From contig NZ_SMAB01000002.1 of assembly GCF_004342885.1 (NCBI RefSeq), forward strand, positions 62,001 to 126,000: a stretch of DNA of 64,000 bases, read 5' to 3'. The stretch comes from Tepidibacillus fermentans (lineage in GTDB: Bacteria > Bacillota > Bacilli > Tepidibacillales > Tepidibacillaceae). The translations under genes were made by a program, and so were the position numbers. The notes under the pieces were generated by a model, which was not told the origin of the DNA, made no database searches, and saw nothing but the letters and a program-made list of their open reading frames with translations. Shown in pieces: positions 27,420 through 36,386 of the stretch. Numbering within the stretch: position 1 is the first letter of the stretch; the number at the start of each line of letters is the position of its first letter.

Positions 27420-28168
27420 TGGAACTTGTATTTAAAAAAACCACTGGATTAAAAGATACACCTACTCATTATTGTCCAGGTTGTACACATGGGATTATTC
27501 ATCGTCTCGTTGGCGAAGTTTTGGAAGAAATGGATATTTTGGAAGATACAGTTGGTGTGGCATCTGTAGGATGCTCCGTATTATCGTATGAATATTTTAA
27601 CTGTGATATGACACAAGCAGCTCATGGAAGGGCACCAGCTGTTGCTACAGGGTTAAAACGCGTCTTACCGAAAGATCGTTTTGTTTTTACCTATCAAGGC
27701 GATGGTGACCTAGCCTCAATCGGGATGGGAGAGATAGTCCATGCAGCCGCTCGTGGGGAAAATATAACCGTTATCTTTGTAAATAATGCGATCTATGGAA
27801 TGACAGGTGGTCAAATGGCACCAACATCAATAATCGGCCAACAAACGGCTACATCACCTGCTGGTCGAGATGTCGCATTACAAGGTTCGCCAATCCGAGT
27901 CTCTGAATTACTGGCCACTTTAGATGGAGCTGCTTATATTGAAAGGGTATCTACTCATGATGTACCAAATATTATCAAGACAAAAAAAGCGATCCGCAAA
28001 GCCTTCGAAACACAAAAGAAGGGCTTAGGCTTTTCAATGGTGGAAATTCTATCCACTTGTCCAACAAATTGGGGTTTAGACCCTATTGAATCATTAAATT
28101 GGGTAAAAGAGAAGATGGTACCTGTATTTCCTCTTGGTGTTTATAAACAGAAAGAGGGTGTAAATTAA
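27419..28168 (+). CDS. vorA: 2-oxoacid:ferredoxin oxidoreductase beta subunit (ThDP-binding)
   Basis: A 249-residue thiamine diphosphate-binding subunit. [16 protein letters not shown] and the ThDP motif [20 protein letters not shown] are present, with [17 protein letters not shown] following. Together with VorB it decarboxylates 2-oxoacids and forms acyl-CoA. It overlaps the end of vorB, and its own last base is the first base of the gamma subunit gene. Confidence 0.93.
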   Translation: MELVFKKTTGLKDTPTHYCPGCTHGIIHRLVGEVLEEMDILEDTVGVASVGCSVLSYEYFNCDMTQAAHGRAPAVATGLKRVLPKDRFVFTYQGDGDLASIGMGEIVHAAARGENITVIFVNNAIYGMTGGQMAPTSIIGQQTATSPAGRDVALQGSPIRVSELLATLDGAAYIERVSTHDVPNIIKTKKAIRKAFETQKKGLGFSMVEILSTCPTNWGLDPIESLNWVKEKMVPVFPLGVYKQKEGVN

Positions 28169-28704
28169 TGTTGCATGAAATTATTATTGCTGGGTTTGGT
28201 GGTCAAGGTGTCATGTCAATAGGACAACTGCTTGCTTATGCTGCAATGATCGAGGATAAATATGTTTCTTGGCTTCCATCCTATGGTCCAGAGCAGCGTG
28301 GGGGAACGGCTAATGTTTCTGTCATTATTAGCGATGAGCCAGTGGGATCCCCTGTTATTACTCACCCTACAGCGGCAATCGTTCTTAATAAACCCTCTTT
28401 TGAAAAATTTGAACCATTAGTTGTACCTGGTGGTGTATTGATTGTGAATTCTTCACTCATTGTCATTCAATCGAAACGAACAGATATAACAGTGATTGAA
28501 GTGAAGGCATCAGAATTAGCGAATGAAATGGGGGAACCTAGAGTAGCCAATTCTATTATTTTGGGGGCATTTTTAGAAATTTCAAAAGCGGTTAGTCATG
28601 AGTCTGTTTTGGAATCGCTAAAGAAAGTACTACCTGAGAGAAGGCATAACTTAATCCCGATTAATAAAGAAGCTTTAATAAAAGGTGCTCAACTCATTCG
28701 CTGA
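28168..28704 (+). CDS. vorC: 2-oxoacid:ferredoxin oxidoreductase gamma subunit
   Basis: A 178-residue gamma subunit, with the hallmark N-terminal GFGGQGVMSIGQLLAYA and SYGPEQRGGTANVSV. It binds CoA and helps close the active site in this enzyme class. It is the last gene before a strong terminator, ending the operon that begins at ptb. Confidence 0.92.
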   Translation: MLHEIIIAGFGGQGVMSIGQLLAYAAMIEDKYVSWLPSYGPEQRGGTANVSVIISDEPVGSPVITHPTAAIVLNKPSFEKFEPLVVPGGVLIVNSSLIVIQSKRTDITVIEVKASELANEMGEPRVANSIILGAFLEISKAVSHESVLESLKKVLPERRHNLIPINKEALIKGAQLIR

Positions 28705-28713
28705 ATAGAACTT

Positions 28714-28746
28714 GAGACTTGGTAATTGTCCACCAAGTCTCTTTCT
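28714..28746 (+). terminator. Terminator at the end of the vor operon
   Basis: GAGACTTGGT (28714-28723) and ACCAAGTCTC (28732-28741) form a perfect 10-bp stem, followed by TTTCTT. Confidence 0.85.
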
Positions 28747-28830
28747 TCAAAAAAAGTATTCCCAACCAATAAATTAGTTATAATTCAATTTTTTTTACTG
28801 CTTATAATTTGTTTTTTATCATTTTTCTAC

Positions 28831-28870
28831 TTGAGTAGTTGGAAAAGCTTTAATACAATGATAATTGTAT
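28831..28870 (+). promoter_or_regulatory. Promoter and overlapping palindrome upstream of lpdA
   Basis: TTGAGT (28831-28836) and TACAAT (28854-28859) are 17 bases apart. A perfect inverted repeat, ATACAAT-GATA-ATTGTAT (28853-28870), covers the -10 region and looks like a repressor operator. Confidence 0.55.
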
Positions 28871-28927
28871 AAATAGAAATACTTTTTACTTAAGAATGAC
28901 TTTGATCAGGAAGGAAGATGAGAAGAA

Positions 28928-30355
28928 ATGTCAGAACAACAGCAATTTGATGTTGCTTTTATCGGTGGTGGTCCAGGGGGTTATGTCGCAGCGATTCGAG
29001 CCGCACAGCTTGGATTAAAAGTGGCTGTTGTAGAAAAAGAACGTTTGGGCGGGACATGCTTACATCATGGTTGTATCCCAAGTAAAAGCCTTCTACGCAG
29101 TGCTGAAATCTATCGTAATGCAAAAGAGGGAGAAGAATTCGGTATTATTGCACAAAATGTTACGTTTAATTTTGCACAAGTGCAAGAAAGAAAACGTAAA
29201 GTTGTCGATCAGTTAACGAAGGGAATTGAACACTTATTCAAGAAGAACAAGATTACGGTTTTTGAAGGGTTTGGTCGCATTGTTGGTACGTCAAGTACTG
29301 CACCTGAAAATGGGACAGTCTCTATTGAAAAAGCAAATGGTGAAAAAGAGACAATCTCTGCCAAGAACGTAATTATTGCAACAGGTTCTCGACCAAGATC
29401 ACTTCCAGGATTACAAATTGATGGAACTTATGTCATGACGAGTGATGAAGCTTTAGAAATGCAGGAACTCCCAAAATCAATGATTATTATTGGCGGTGGA
29501 GTTATTGGTATGGAATGGGCTTCTTTATTAAATGATTTTGGCGTAGATGTAACTGTTATTGAATTTTTACCACGCATTCTACCATTAGAAGATGAGGAAA
29601 TTAGTAAAGATATGACTCGTGTAATGAAGAAACGTAGAGTGAAAATACATACAAGCACGGCTGTGATTCCTGAGTCTGTAAAAGTTGTTGATGGACATGT
29701 TGAACTTGAAGCGAAAAAAGGTGATCAAATCATCCAATTTTCAGCTGATAAAGTTTTAGTGTCTGTTGGTCGAATTGCAAATACAGAAAATATTGGTTTA
29801 GAAAACACCAAGGTAGAAGTAGAAAGAGGAGTTATTAAAGTTAATGAATTCTTCCAAACTGCAGAACCAAATGTTTATGCGATTGGGGATGTAATTGGTG
29901 GATTACAACTTGCTCATGTTGCTTCTCACGAGGGAATTATTGCCGTTGAACATATAGCGGGAAAAGATCCTCGTCCAATGGATTATCTTGCGGTTTCCAA
30001 ATGTACTTTTACGAGTCCTGAAGTTGCAAGTGTAGGTATGTCAGAAGATGAAGCAAAAGAAAAAGGATATGAGGTAAAAGTAGGAAAGTTCCAATTCAGA
30101 GGAATTGGTAAAGCTCTTGTTCATGGTGAAGTGGATGGCTTTGTCAAAATTGTAGCCGATAAAAATACCAATGAATTACTTGGTGTTCATATGATTGGGC
30201 CACATGTAACAGACATGATTACAGAGGCTGGTCTAGCTAAAGTTTTAAAAGCAACACCATGGGAAATTGCCCATACGATCCATCCTCATCCAACTTTATC
30301 AGAAGCTGTTCTAGAAGCTACCTTAGATGTGGATGGAAAAGCAATTCATGCTTAA
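28928..30355 (+). CDS. lpdA: Dihydrolipoyl dehydrogenase
   Basis: A 475-residue FAD-dependent disulfide reductase. It has the N-terminal FAD motif (FIGGGPGGYVAAIRAAQLG), the redox disulfide GGTCLHHGCIPSKSLL, the NAD-binding IIGGGVIGMEWASLL and the C-terminal catalytic HPHPTLSEAV. It reoxidises dihydrolipoyl groups of 2-oxoacid dehydrogenases or the glycine cleavage system. No E1 or E2 subunit is encoded in the window, so its partner lies elsewhere. It has its own promoter and terminator. Confidence 0.95.
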   Translation: MSEQQQFDVAFIGGGPGGYVAAIRAAQLGLKVAVVEKERLGGTCLHHGCIPSKSLLRSAEIYRNAKEGEEFGIIAQNVTFNFAQVQERKRKVVDQLTKGIEHLFKKNKITVFEGFGRIVGTSSTAPENGTVSIEKANGEKETISAKNVIIATGSRPRSLPGLQIDGTYVMTSDEALEMQELPKSMIIIGGGVIGMEWASLLNDFGVDVTVIEFLPRILPLEDEEISKDMTRVMKKRRVKIHTSTAVIPESVKVVDGHVELEAKKGDQIIQFSADKVLVSVGRIANTENIGLENTKVEVERGVIKVNEFFQTAEPNVYAIGDVIGGLQLAHVASHEGIIAVEHIAGKDPRPMDYLAVSKCTFTSPEVASVGMSEDEAKEKGYEVKVGKFQFRGIGKALVHGEVDGFVKIVADKNTNELLGVHMIGPHVTDMITEAGLAKVLKATPWEIAHTIHPHPTLSEAVLEATLDVDGKAIHA

Positions 30356-30380
30356 TCAAGAAAAAATCAATTTATGGCAA

Positions 30381-30415
30381 AAACGATCTCCAAATAAGGG
30401 GATCGTTTTTTTTTA
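30381..30415 (+). terminator. Terminator after lpdA
   Basis: AAACGATCTCC pairs with GGGGATCGTTT around a short A-rich loop, followed by TTTTTTT. Confidence 0.8.
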
Positions 30416-30505
30416 TGAACTAATTCTTTTTCGCAAACTTGTTCAAAAATGTTATATATATGAATTTTTTTAAATTTTATTCACGACAAAAAAGTAAAAT
30501 TTTCA

Positions 30506-30535
30506 TTGCACTTTTAATATAAATAATATTAAAAT
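30506..30535 (+). promoter_or_regulatory. Promoter-like region with AT-rich palindrome upstream of the mutase genes
   Basis: TTGCAC (30506-30511) and TAAAAT (30530-30535) are 18 bases apart. Between them lies a perfect inverted repeat, TTTTAATAT-AAATA-ATATTAAAA (30512-30534), a possible operator. Confidence 0.45.
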
Positions 30536-30578
30536 TTTTTTGAAAATATATTTAATTTCTGATTAGGAGGAGTTGAAA

Positions 30579-32231
30579 GTGGGGGAACAAACATTTACGG
30601 ATCAATATCAAGAATGGAAACGGAAGACAGAAAAATTAATGAGCAAAATACCAGAGAGAAAAGAGCAGTTTGAAACGAGTTCTAAGATTCCAATTGAAAG
30701 ACTCTATCTTCCTGAGCAACAAACAGAGCACTACATAGAAAAACTTGGTTTCCCAGGAGAGTATCCTTATACTCGGGGAATCCAACCGACAATGTATCGT
30801 GGCCGATTTTGGACAATGAGGCAATATGCTGGTTTTTCATCAGCAGAAGAGTCGAATCGACGTTATAAGTATTTATTGCAACAAGGCCAAACAGGATTAA
30901 GTGTCGCTTTTGATTTACCTACGCAGATCGGCTACGATTCGGACGATCCACACGCAAAAGGTGAAGTTGGTAAAGTTGGGGTAGCGATTGACTCTTTGAA
31001 AGATATGGAGATTCTCTTTCAAGATATTCCTTTAGACAAAGTAAGTACGTCCATGACCATTAATGCCCCTGCCGCTATTCTACTGGCGATGTATATCGCT
31101 GTAGCAGAAAAACAAGGGGTTTCGTCAAAAGCTCTTTCAGGAACGATTCAAAATGATATTTTAAAAGAATATATTGCGAGGGGAACATATATCTTTCCAC
31201 CTAAGCCTTCGATGAGACTTATTACAGATATATTCCAATATTGTTCTACTGAATTACCGAAATGGAACACGATCAGTATTAGTGGTTATCATATTCGGGA
31301 AGCAGGATCAACAGCTGTCCAAGAGGTGGCTTTCACTCTCGCTAATGCAATTGCATATGTAGAAAGTGCGATTCAAGCTGGATTGCATGTGGATGATTTT
31401 GCACCTCGCTTAGCATTTTTCTTTAATGCTCATAATCAATTTTTCGAAGAAATAGCTAAATTCCGTGCGGCTAGAAGAATTTGGGCCAAAATTATGAAGG
31501 AGCGCTTTCATGCCCAAAATCCAAAATCAATGCAACTTCGCTTCCACACCCAAACTGCTGGTTCAACATTAACAGCACAACAACCAGATAACAATATCGT
31601 CCGAGTAGCACTTCAGGCACTTTCTGCGGTTTTAGGTGGAACCCAAAGCCTTCATACCAACTCTAGAGATGAAGCATTGGCTTTACCAACGGAAGCTTCT
31701 GCGCGAATTGCTCTTCGTACACAACAAATTATTGCGAATGAAACAGGAGTTACGGATACAGTCGATCCTTTAGGAGGATCTTATTATGTTGAAGCTTTAA
31801 CAGATTCCATTGAAAAAGAGGTTTGGTCCTATCTACAAAAAATTGACGAGTTCGGTGGCGCAGTGGCAGCAATCGAGCAAGGATATATTCAGCGTGAAAT
31901 TCATAAAGCTGCGTATGATTATCAACGAGATATTGAATCTGGAAAGCAAATCATTGTAGGTTTAAATGCTTATCAAATTGAAAACGATGAAAAACCAGAA
32001 ATCTATCGAGTTGATCCTATCGTTGGAGAAATTCAAGCGCAGAAATTAAAAGAGCTAAGAAAGACAAGGGATAACGATGCCGTAAATCAAAGACTTAGTG
32101 AATTAAGTCAAGCGGCAAAAACAAACGAAAATCTAATGCCCTATATTCTAAATGCTGTGAAAGCATATGCAACGCTCGGTGAAATAACCAATGTTCTTCG
32201 AGAAGTATTTGGTGAATATCGGCTAAATTAA
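30579..32231 (+). CDS. Methylmalonyl-CoA mutase, large (catalytic) subunit, split type
   Basis: A 550-residue catalytic subunit without the B12-binding domain. It interconverts succinyl-CoA and (R)-methylmalonyl-CoA. [20 protein letters not shown] carries the Tyr associated with methylmalonyl specificity, PSMRL its CoA-carboxylate Arg, and [12 protein letters not shown] the catalytic His. Isobutyryl-CoA mutase usually has Phe and Gln at the first two, so methylmalonyl is favoured. The start is GTG 30579, eight bases after TTAGGAGG; TTG 30573 is too close. The B12 subunit follows 15 bases later. Confidence 0.88.
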   Translation: MGEQTFTDQYQEWKRKTEKLMSKIPERKEQFETSSKIPIERLYLPEQQTEHYIEKLGFPGEYPYTRGIQPTMYRGRFWTMRQYAGFSSAEESNRRYKYLLQQGQTGLSVAFDLPTQIGYDSDDPHAKGEVGKVGVAIDSLKDMEILFQDIPLDKVSTSMTINAPAAILLAMYIAVAEKQGVSSKALSGTIQNDILKEYIARGTYIFPPKPSMRLITDIFQYCSTELPKWNTISISGYHIREAGSTAVQEVAFTLANAIAYVESAIQAGLHVDDFAPRLAFFFNAHNQFFEEIAKFRAARRIWAKIMKERFHAQNPKSMQLRFHTQTAGSTLTAQQPDNNIVRVALQALSAVLGGTQSLHTNSRDEALALPTEASARIALRTQQIIANETGVTDTVDPLGGSYYVEALTDSIEKEVWSYLQKIDEFGGAVAAIEQGYIQREIHKAAYDYQRDIESGKQIIVGLNAYQIENDEKPEIYRVDPIVGEIQAQKLKELRKTRDNDAVNQRLSELSQAAKTNENLMPYILNAVKAYATLGEITNVLREVFGEYRLN

Positions 32232-32246
32232 ATGGGAGGGGTAATG

Positions 32247-33068
32247 ATGAATAAAACGATAAGAGTTTTAATCGCAAAACCGGGTTTAGATGGTCATGAT
32301 CGTGGGGCTCTTGTGATTGCTCAAGGGCTTCGAGATGAAGGGATGGAGGTTATCTATTCAGGTCTAAGACAAACTCCAGAGCAAATTGTAGCAACAGCAA
32401 TTCAAGAAGATGTAGATTGTATCGGTCTTTCTATTTTATCTGGTGCTCATAATGAATTATTACCTGAAGTCATGAGACTTCTAAAAGAGAATCAAGCCGA
32501 GGAAATCTTGGTGATTGGGGGTGGTGTTATCCCTGATGATGATATTCCATTTTTAAAAGAACATGGGATTGCAGAAATATTTACACCAGGTGCTTCTATG
32601 AAGGAAATAGCGGATTTTATACGAGACAATATCGAAAAAAAAAACAGCAAACAGACTAGATCTACCTCTGTCAAAAAGATCGATCATATAGGGATTGCGG
32701 TAAAAAGTTTAGATGAAGCAGTTCCTTTTTACAAAGAGATTCTTGGGTTAACATTCCTTGGCATGGAAGAGGTTTTAGACGAAGGTGTTAAGGTAGCATT
32801 TTTTGAAGCTGGTGGCGTTAGGATTGAGCTTCTTGAACCATTACATCAAGAAAGTCCGATCTATAAACATATTGAAAAGAGAGGGGAAGGTATTCATCAT
32901 TTAGCTTTTGAGGTAGAGGATATTGTTGATCAATTTTCTAAATTACAAGAACGACAAATTTCACTATTACAAAATCAACCGCGAAGGGGAGCTCATGATA
33001 CAAAAGTCGGTTTTATCCATCCAAAATCTTCACATAAAGTATTGATTGAACTCTGTGAAAAGAATTAA
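32247..33068 (+). CDS. Fusion of methylmalonyl-CoA mutase B12-binding subunit and methylmalonyl-CoA epimerase
   Basis: A 273-residue two-domain protein. Residues 1-130 are a B12-binding small subunit, with DGHDRG (His17 as cobalt ligand), LSILSGAHNE and VIGGGVIPDDD. Residues 144-273 are a vicinal-oxygen-chelate epimerase, with VKKIDHIGIAV, VRIELLEP and IHHLAFEV supplying metal ligands. A charged linker (about 130-143) joins them. It sits between the mutase large subunit and the carboxyltransferase. ATG 32247 is served by GGGAGGG at 32234-32240. The two activities are usually separate genes in Bacillus; no stop or shift lies at the junction. Confidence 0.88.
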   Translation: MNKTIRVLIAKPGLDGHDRGALVIAQGLRDEGMEVIYSGLRQTPEQIVATAIQEDVDCIGLSILSGAHNELLPEVMRLLKENQAEEILVIGGGVIPDDDIPFLKEHGIAEIFTPGASMKEIADFIRDNIEKKNSKQTRSTSVKKIDHIGIAVKSLDEAVPFYKEILGLTFLGMEEVLDEGVKVAFFEAGGVRIELLEPLHQESPIYKHIEKRGEGIHHLAFEVEDIVDQFSKLQERQISLLQNQPRRGAHDTKVGFIHPKSSHKVLIELCEKN

Positions 33069-33080
33069 GGGGGAGTAAGT

Positions 33081-34625
33081 ATGTTAAGTAAAATTGAAGA
33101 GTTAGCGAAAAGAAGAAGCAAGGTTGAGTTAGGTGGTGGACAAAAGAGAATCGACGCCCAACACGATAAAGGGAAATTAACAGCTAGAGAAAGAATTGAA
33201 CTTTTGTTAGATGATGGAACATTTGTTGAATTAAATCCTTTTATTGAGCATCGTGGTACACATTTTGGTTTGGACAAAATGGAAGCACCAGGTGAAGGTG
33301 TTGTAACAGGATATGGGAAAATAAATGGACGTGGAGTTTATGTTTTTTCCCAAGATTTCACTGTTTTTGGTGGAGCATTAGGGGAGATGCATTCAAAGAA
33401 GATCACAAATATTATGGATTTGGCTGCAAAAAATGGTTGTCCTGTGATTGGATTAAATGATTCTGGTGGAGCAAGGATTCAAGAAGGTGTGGTTTCTTTA
33501 GATGCTTACGGCCAAATCTTTTATCGTAACTCGATCTACTCTGGAGTGATTCCCCAAATTTCTGTGATTATGGGACCAAGTGCTGGTGGGGCCGTTTACT
33601 CACCAGCTATTACGGACTTTGTACTTATGGTTGAGAATACGAGTAAAATGTTTATTACAGGACCAAAAGTAATTGAAACGGTAACGGGTGAAAAAATTAG
33701 TGCCGAGAATTTAGGCGGAGCAAAAGTTCATTCGACGATTAGTGGAAATGCACATTTTACTGCACCATCCGAACCAGAAGCATTGGAACAAGTACGTCAA
33801 CTTCTTAGCTATCTCCCGCAAAATAATTTAGAAGATCCTCCTCGAGTACCAATGGAAAAAGAGGATGATGGTTGGTGTGAGGAATTGATCAATGTCGTTC
33901 CGATTTCACAAACGAAAGTTTACGATATTCGCAATGTAATCGAACTAGTTGTGGATCATGGCGAATTTATGGAAGTTCATGCTAATTTTGCGAAAAACGT
34001 AGTTGTTGGTTTTGCGAGGATTGGAGGACAAAGTGTTGGAATCGTTGCAAATCAGCCGAAAGTAATGGCTGGGGGATTGGACATCGATTCATCAGATAAA
34101 CTATCTCGATTTGTTCGTACCTGTGATGCCTTTAATGTTCCAATTATTACATTTGTTGACGTAACAGGATTTTTCCCAGGGGTTAATCAGGAACATGGCG
34201 GAATTATTCGTCATGGGGCTAAAATTCTATATGCCTATTCGGAAGCTACAGTACCTAAAATTTCAGTGATCGTACGTAAAGCTTTTGGTGGTGCCTATGT
34301 GGCTTTAAATAGTAAATCGATTGGTGCTGATCTAGTCTTTGCTTGGCCAAATGCTGAAATTGCAGTGATGGGGCCTGAAGGGGCAGCCAATATTATCTTC
34401 AGTAAAGAAATTGAAGAAAGTGAAGATCCCGTTGCGACAAGAGCGCAGAAAATTGCCGAATATAGGGAAAAATTTGCCAATCCTTATGTTGCCGCAGCAA
34501 TGGGAATGGTTGATGATGTCATTGATCCAAGAGAAACGAGAAGAAAATTAAAACAATCATTAGAAATGTTAAGAAATAAAAAGGAAACAAGACCGCCAAA
34601 GAAACACGGAAATATTCCACTCTAA
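33081..34625 (+). CDS. Acyl-CoA carboxylase carboxyltransferase subunit (propionyl/methylmalonyl-CoA type)
   Basis: A 514-residue carboxyltransferase of the PccB/MmdA/YqjD family that moves CO2 between biotin and propionyl-CoA. GKLTARERIELLLDDGTF, GGALGEMHSKKI, GGARIQEGV and SPAITDFVLMV are typical of the N-terminal half; VTGFFPGVNQEHGGIIRHGAKIL and the oxyanion region KAFGGAYVALNSK of the C-terminal half. It completes the propionyl-CoA to succinyl-CoA module with the mutase genes. No biotin carboxylase or carrier gene lies beside it, so it must borrow one (for example AccB/AccC) or use an unlinked set. Confidence 0.92.
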   Translation: MLSKIEELAKRRSKVELGGGQKRIDAQHDKGKLTARERIELLLDDGTFVELNPFIEHRGTHFGLDKMEAPGEGVVTGYGKINGRGVYVFSQDFTVFGGALGEMHSKKITNIMDLAAKNGCPVIGLNDSGGARIQEGVVSLDAYGQIFYRNSIYSGVIPQISVIMGPSAGGAVYSPAITDFVLMVENTSKMFITGPKVIETVTGEKISAENLGGAKVHSTISGNAHFTAPSEPEALEQVRQLLSYLPQNNLEDPPRVPMEKEDDGWCEELINVVPISQTKVYDIRNVIELVVDHGEFMEVHANFAKNVVVGFARIGGQSVGIVANQPKVMAGGLDIDSSDKLSRFVRTCDAFNVPIITFVDVTGFFPGVNQEHGGIIRHGAKILYAYSEATVPKISVIVRKAFGGAYVALNSKSIGADLVFAWPNAEIAVMGPEGAANIIFSKEIEESEDPVATRAQKIAEYREKFANPYVAAAMGMVDDVIDPRETRRKLKQSLEMLRNKKETRPPKKHGNIPL

Positions 34626-34675
34626 AATGTAATTTTGCGCAATTATTTCGTTTTCGATGTTAAAAGTTGAAAATT

Positions 34676-34716
34676 GGATTCGATAAGATTGGCAAATAGT
34701 CAATCTTTTCGAATCC
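34676..34716. repeat. 16-bp inverted repeat between the carboxyltransferase and the 77-residue ORF
   Basis: The arms at 34676-34691 and 34701-34716 (GGATTCGATAAGATTG and its complement with one mismatch) enclose a nine-base loop. No T tract follows, so terminator function is doubtful. Confidence 0.6.
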
Positions 34717-34760
34717 ATCACTTGTTGGTTAAAAATTGGGAAATAGAGGAGTAAGTGACC

Positions 34761-34994
34761 GTGGATAATCAATTATATATTCTTTTAAAAAAGAAAAATG
34801 AGAAAAAGGTACTTAATGACTTATTTCAAAAGAAAGGGATTCAGCTGATTGAAGAAGATCAAGAAGACTCAACTTGGCGAAAGTATAATCGTCAACATCA
34901 GATTATAAATCGAAACTCTTTAAAGATAAACAGTGTAAGGGCAGAATGGTTTTTGAAAAATCTCCATGATAAAATGAATTTTATGCGCAGTTAA
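34761..34994 (+). CDS. Hypothetical protein, 77 residues
   Basis: A small basic, Lys- and Asn-rich soluble protein that I do not recognise. It lacks a signal peptide, membrane segment or biotin-attachment motif (no AMKM), so it is not a carrier subunit for the carboxyltransferase upstream. GTG 34761 has GAGGAG at 34746-34751, nine bases away; GTG 34755 is closer. It is followed after 24 bases by the M20 peptidase gene, itself with a strong ribosome binding site. The codon pattern suggests a real gene, but homology is unverified. Confidence 0.55.
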   Translation: MDNQLYILLKKKNEKKVLNDLFQKKGIQLIEEDQEDSTWRKYNRQHQIINRNSLKINSVRAEWFLKNLHDKMNFMRS

Positions 34995-35018
34995 ATTTTT
35001 ACATGGAGGTATATAACG

Positions 35019-36137
35019 TTGATTCATCAACAAAGATTAGTAGAAGAATTCATTGAGCTAGTCAAGGTGGATAGTGAAACAGGAAATGAAAGAGCAATTG
35101 CGGATTTGTTAAAGCAAAAGTTTTCCAATCTTGGGTTACAAGTCGTTGAAGATAATTCGATGCAGAGAACAGGACATGGTGCAGGTAATTTGGCAATTAC
35201 GTTCGAACCTACAGATGGGATGGAGAATCAACCAGTCATTTATTTCACTTCCCATATGGATACGGTAACACCCGGAAAGTCAATTCAACCAGCCGTTGAA
35301 GGTGAGGCTATTGTTTCTGATGGTACGACAATTTTAGGTAGTGATGACAAAGCAGGAATTGCAGCAATGTTGGAAGCAATCAGAGTGGTGAAAGAACAAC
35401 AGATTCCTCATGGCAAAGTTCAATTTTTAATTACGGTTGGTGAGGAGTCTGGATTAAAGGGTTCTCGTTATCTACAAAAAGAGTTACTAAAAGCAGACTA
35501 TGGTTATGCCTTGGATAGCAACGGGCCAGTGGGAGATATTATTGTGGCTGCACCAACTCAAGCCAAAATTCATGTCATCGTAAAAGGTAAATCAGCCCAT
35601 GCTGGTGTCAATCCAGAAGATGGTATCAGTGCAATTCAAGTGGCCAGTCATGCCATCTCGATGATGAAGTTAGGGAGAATTGATTCTGAAACCACAGCAA
35701 ATATTGGGAAATTTCAGGGAGGATCAGCTACCAACATCGTTTGTGATTCTGTTGAGATTTTTGCTGAAGCGAGAAGTTTAGTAGAAGAAAAATTGTTAAA
35801 GCAAGTTGAGCATATGAAAAAAGCATTTGAAGAAGCAGCTTCCAAATTCTCTACTTCGGTTGATTTTCATTCTGAAATTATGTATCCTGCTTTTCGTTTT
35901 GAAGAAGATCATCCTCTTGTTATAAAAGCAAAACAAGCAATGATTGAGATCGGAAGGTCACCAAGAATCCTTTCCAGTGGTGGTGGCAGTGATGCCAATG
36001 TGTTGAATGGTTATGGCATACCAACAATTAACCTAGGGGTTGGCTATGAAAATATCCATACCACGAAAGAAAGAATGCCGATTCGTGAATTGGTCAAGAC
36101 GGCAGAATTGGTGATTTCGTTAATAAAACAAAATTGA
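35019..36137 (+). CDS. M20 family metallopeptidase, peptidase T-like (YqjE-like)
   Basis: A 372-residue zinc aminopeptidase of the M20/M25 family, comparable in size to peptidase T-like proteins such as B. subtilis YqjE. SHMDTVTPG and DGTTILGSDDKAGIAAMLEA contain metal-binding His/Asp residues, followed by VGEESGLKGSRYL and the dimerisation domain (KGKSAHAGVNPEDGISAI). The TTG at 35019 is nine bases after TGGAGGT. Position after the carboxyltransferase gene reproduces the yqjD-yqjE order. A strong terminator follows. Confidence 0.88.
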   Translation: MIHQQRLVEEFIELVKVDSETGNERAIADLLKQKFSNLGLQVVEDNSMQRTGHGAGNLAITFEPTDGMENQPVIYFTSHMDTVTPGKSIQPAVEGEAIVSDGTTILGSDDKAGIAAMLEAIRVVKEQQIPHGKVQFLITVGEESGLKGSRYLQKELLKADYGYALDSNGPVGDIIVAAPTQAKIHVIVKGKSAHAGVNPEDGISAIQVASHAISMMKLGRIDSETTANIGKFQGGSATNIVCDSVEIFAEARSLVEEKLLKQVEHMKKAFEEAASKFSTSVDFHSEIMYPAFRFEEDHPLVIKAKQAMIEIGRSPRILSSGGGSDANVLNGYGIPTINLGVGYENIHTTKERMPIRELVKTAELVISLIKQN

Positions 36138-36162
36138 TAGAAAATATCGATATATGATAAAG

Positions 36163-36193
36163 GCCTTGGTTTTGTAGTGACCAAGGCTTTTTT
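36163..36193 (+). terminator. Terminator after the M20 peptidase
   Basis: GCCTTGGT (36163-36170) pairs with ACCAAGGC (36180-36187), followed by TTTTTT. Confidence 0.85.
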
Positions 36194-36210
36194 CAACATT
36201 TAAGATAGTG

Positions 36211-36313
36211 GGTTTGTATATTCCATAAGCAGCGACTTTTGGGAGCCACTTTCTCACCCAATCATTATTTAAATAAAGTGGCGGACAACAGAGCACGTTG
36301 GAATATATAAAAC
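36211..36313. repeat. Family-2 interspersed repeat (103 bp)
   Basis: Begins GGTTTGTATATTCCATAAGC and ends GCACGTTGGAATATATAAAA plus C, imperfect inverted ends. It aligns in reverse orientation with the element at 46378-46482, sharing the GCAGCGA...TTTTGGGAG block and the CGGACAAC block. Non-coding. Confidence 0.75.
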
Positions 36314-36319
36314 AGCTGA

Positions 36320-36375
36320 CTTGTATGTTCTAACGCTACTTCTAACCTTACACCTTTCCTTGAATAAACGGTTAG
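36320..36375 (-). repeat. Family-1 repeat, copy D, truncated
   Basis: CTTGTATGTTCTAACGCTAC through CTTTCCTTGAATAAACGGT matches the reversed 3' end of copies A and B for about 55 bases. Homology stops just before the 3' end of the converging minus-strand gene. Confidence 0.7.
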
Positions 36376-36386
36376 TTTTTCAATTC

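Noticed and set aside
30579-32231. Isobutyryl-CoA mutase instead of methylmalonyl-CoA mutase
   Set aside because: The Tyr in TMRQYAGFS and Arg in PSMRL match the methylmalonyl type, and epimerase and carboxyltransferase genes follow.
33081-34994. Sodium-pumping methylmalonyl-CoA decarboxylase operon
   Set aside because: No membrane beta subunit, gamma subunit or biotin carrier is present; the 77-residue protein has no biotinylation motif.
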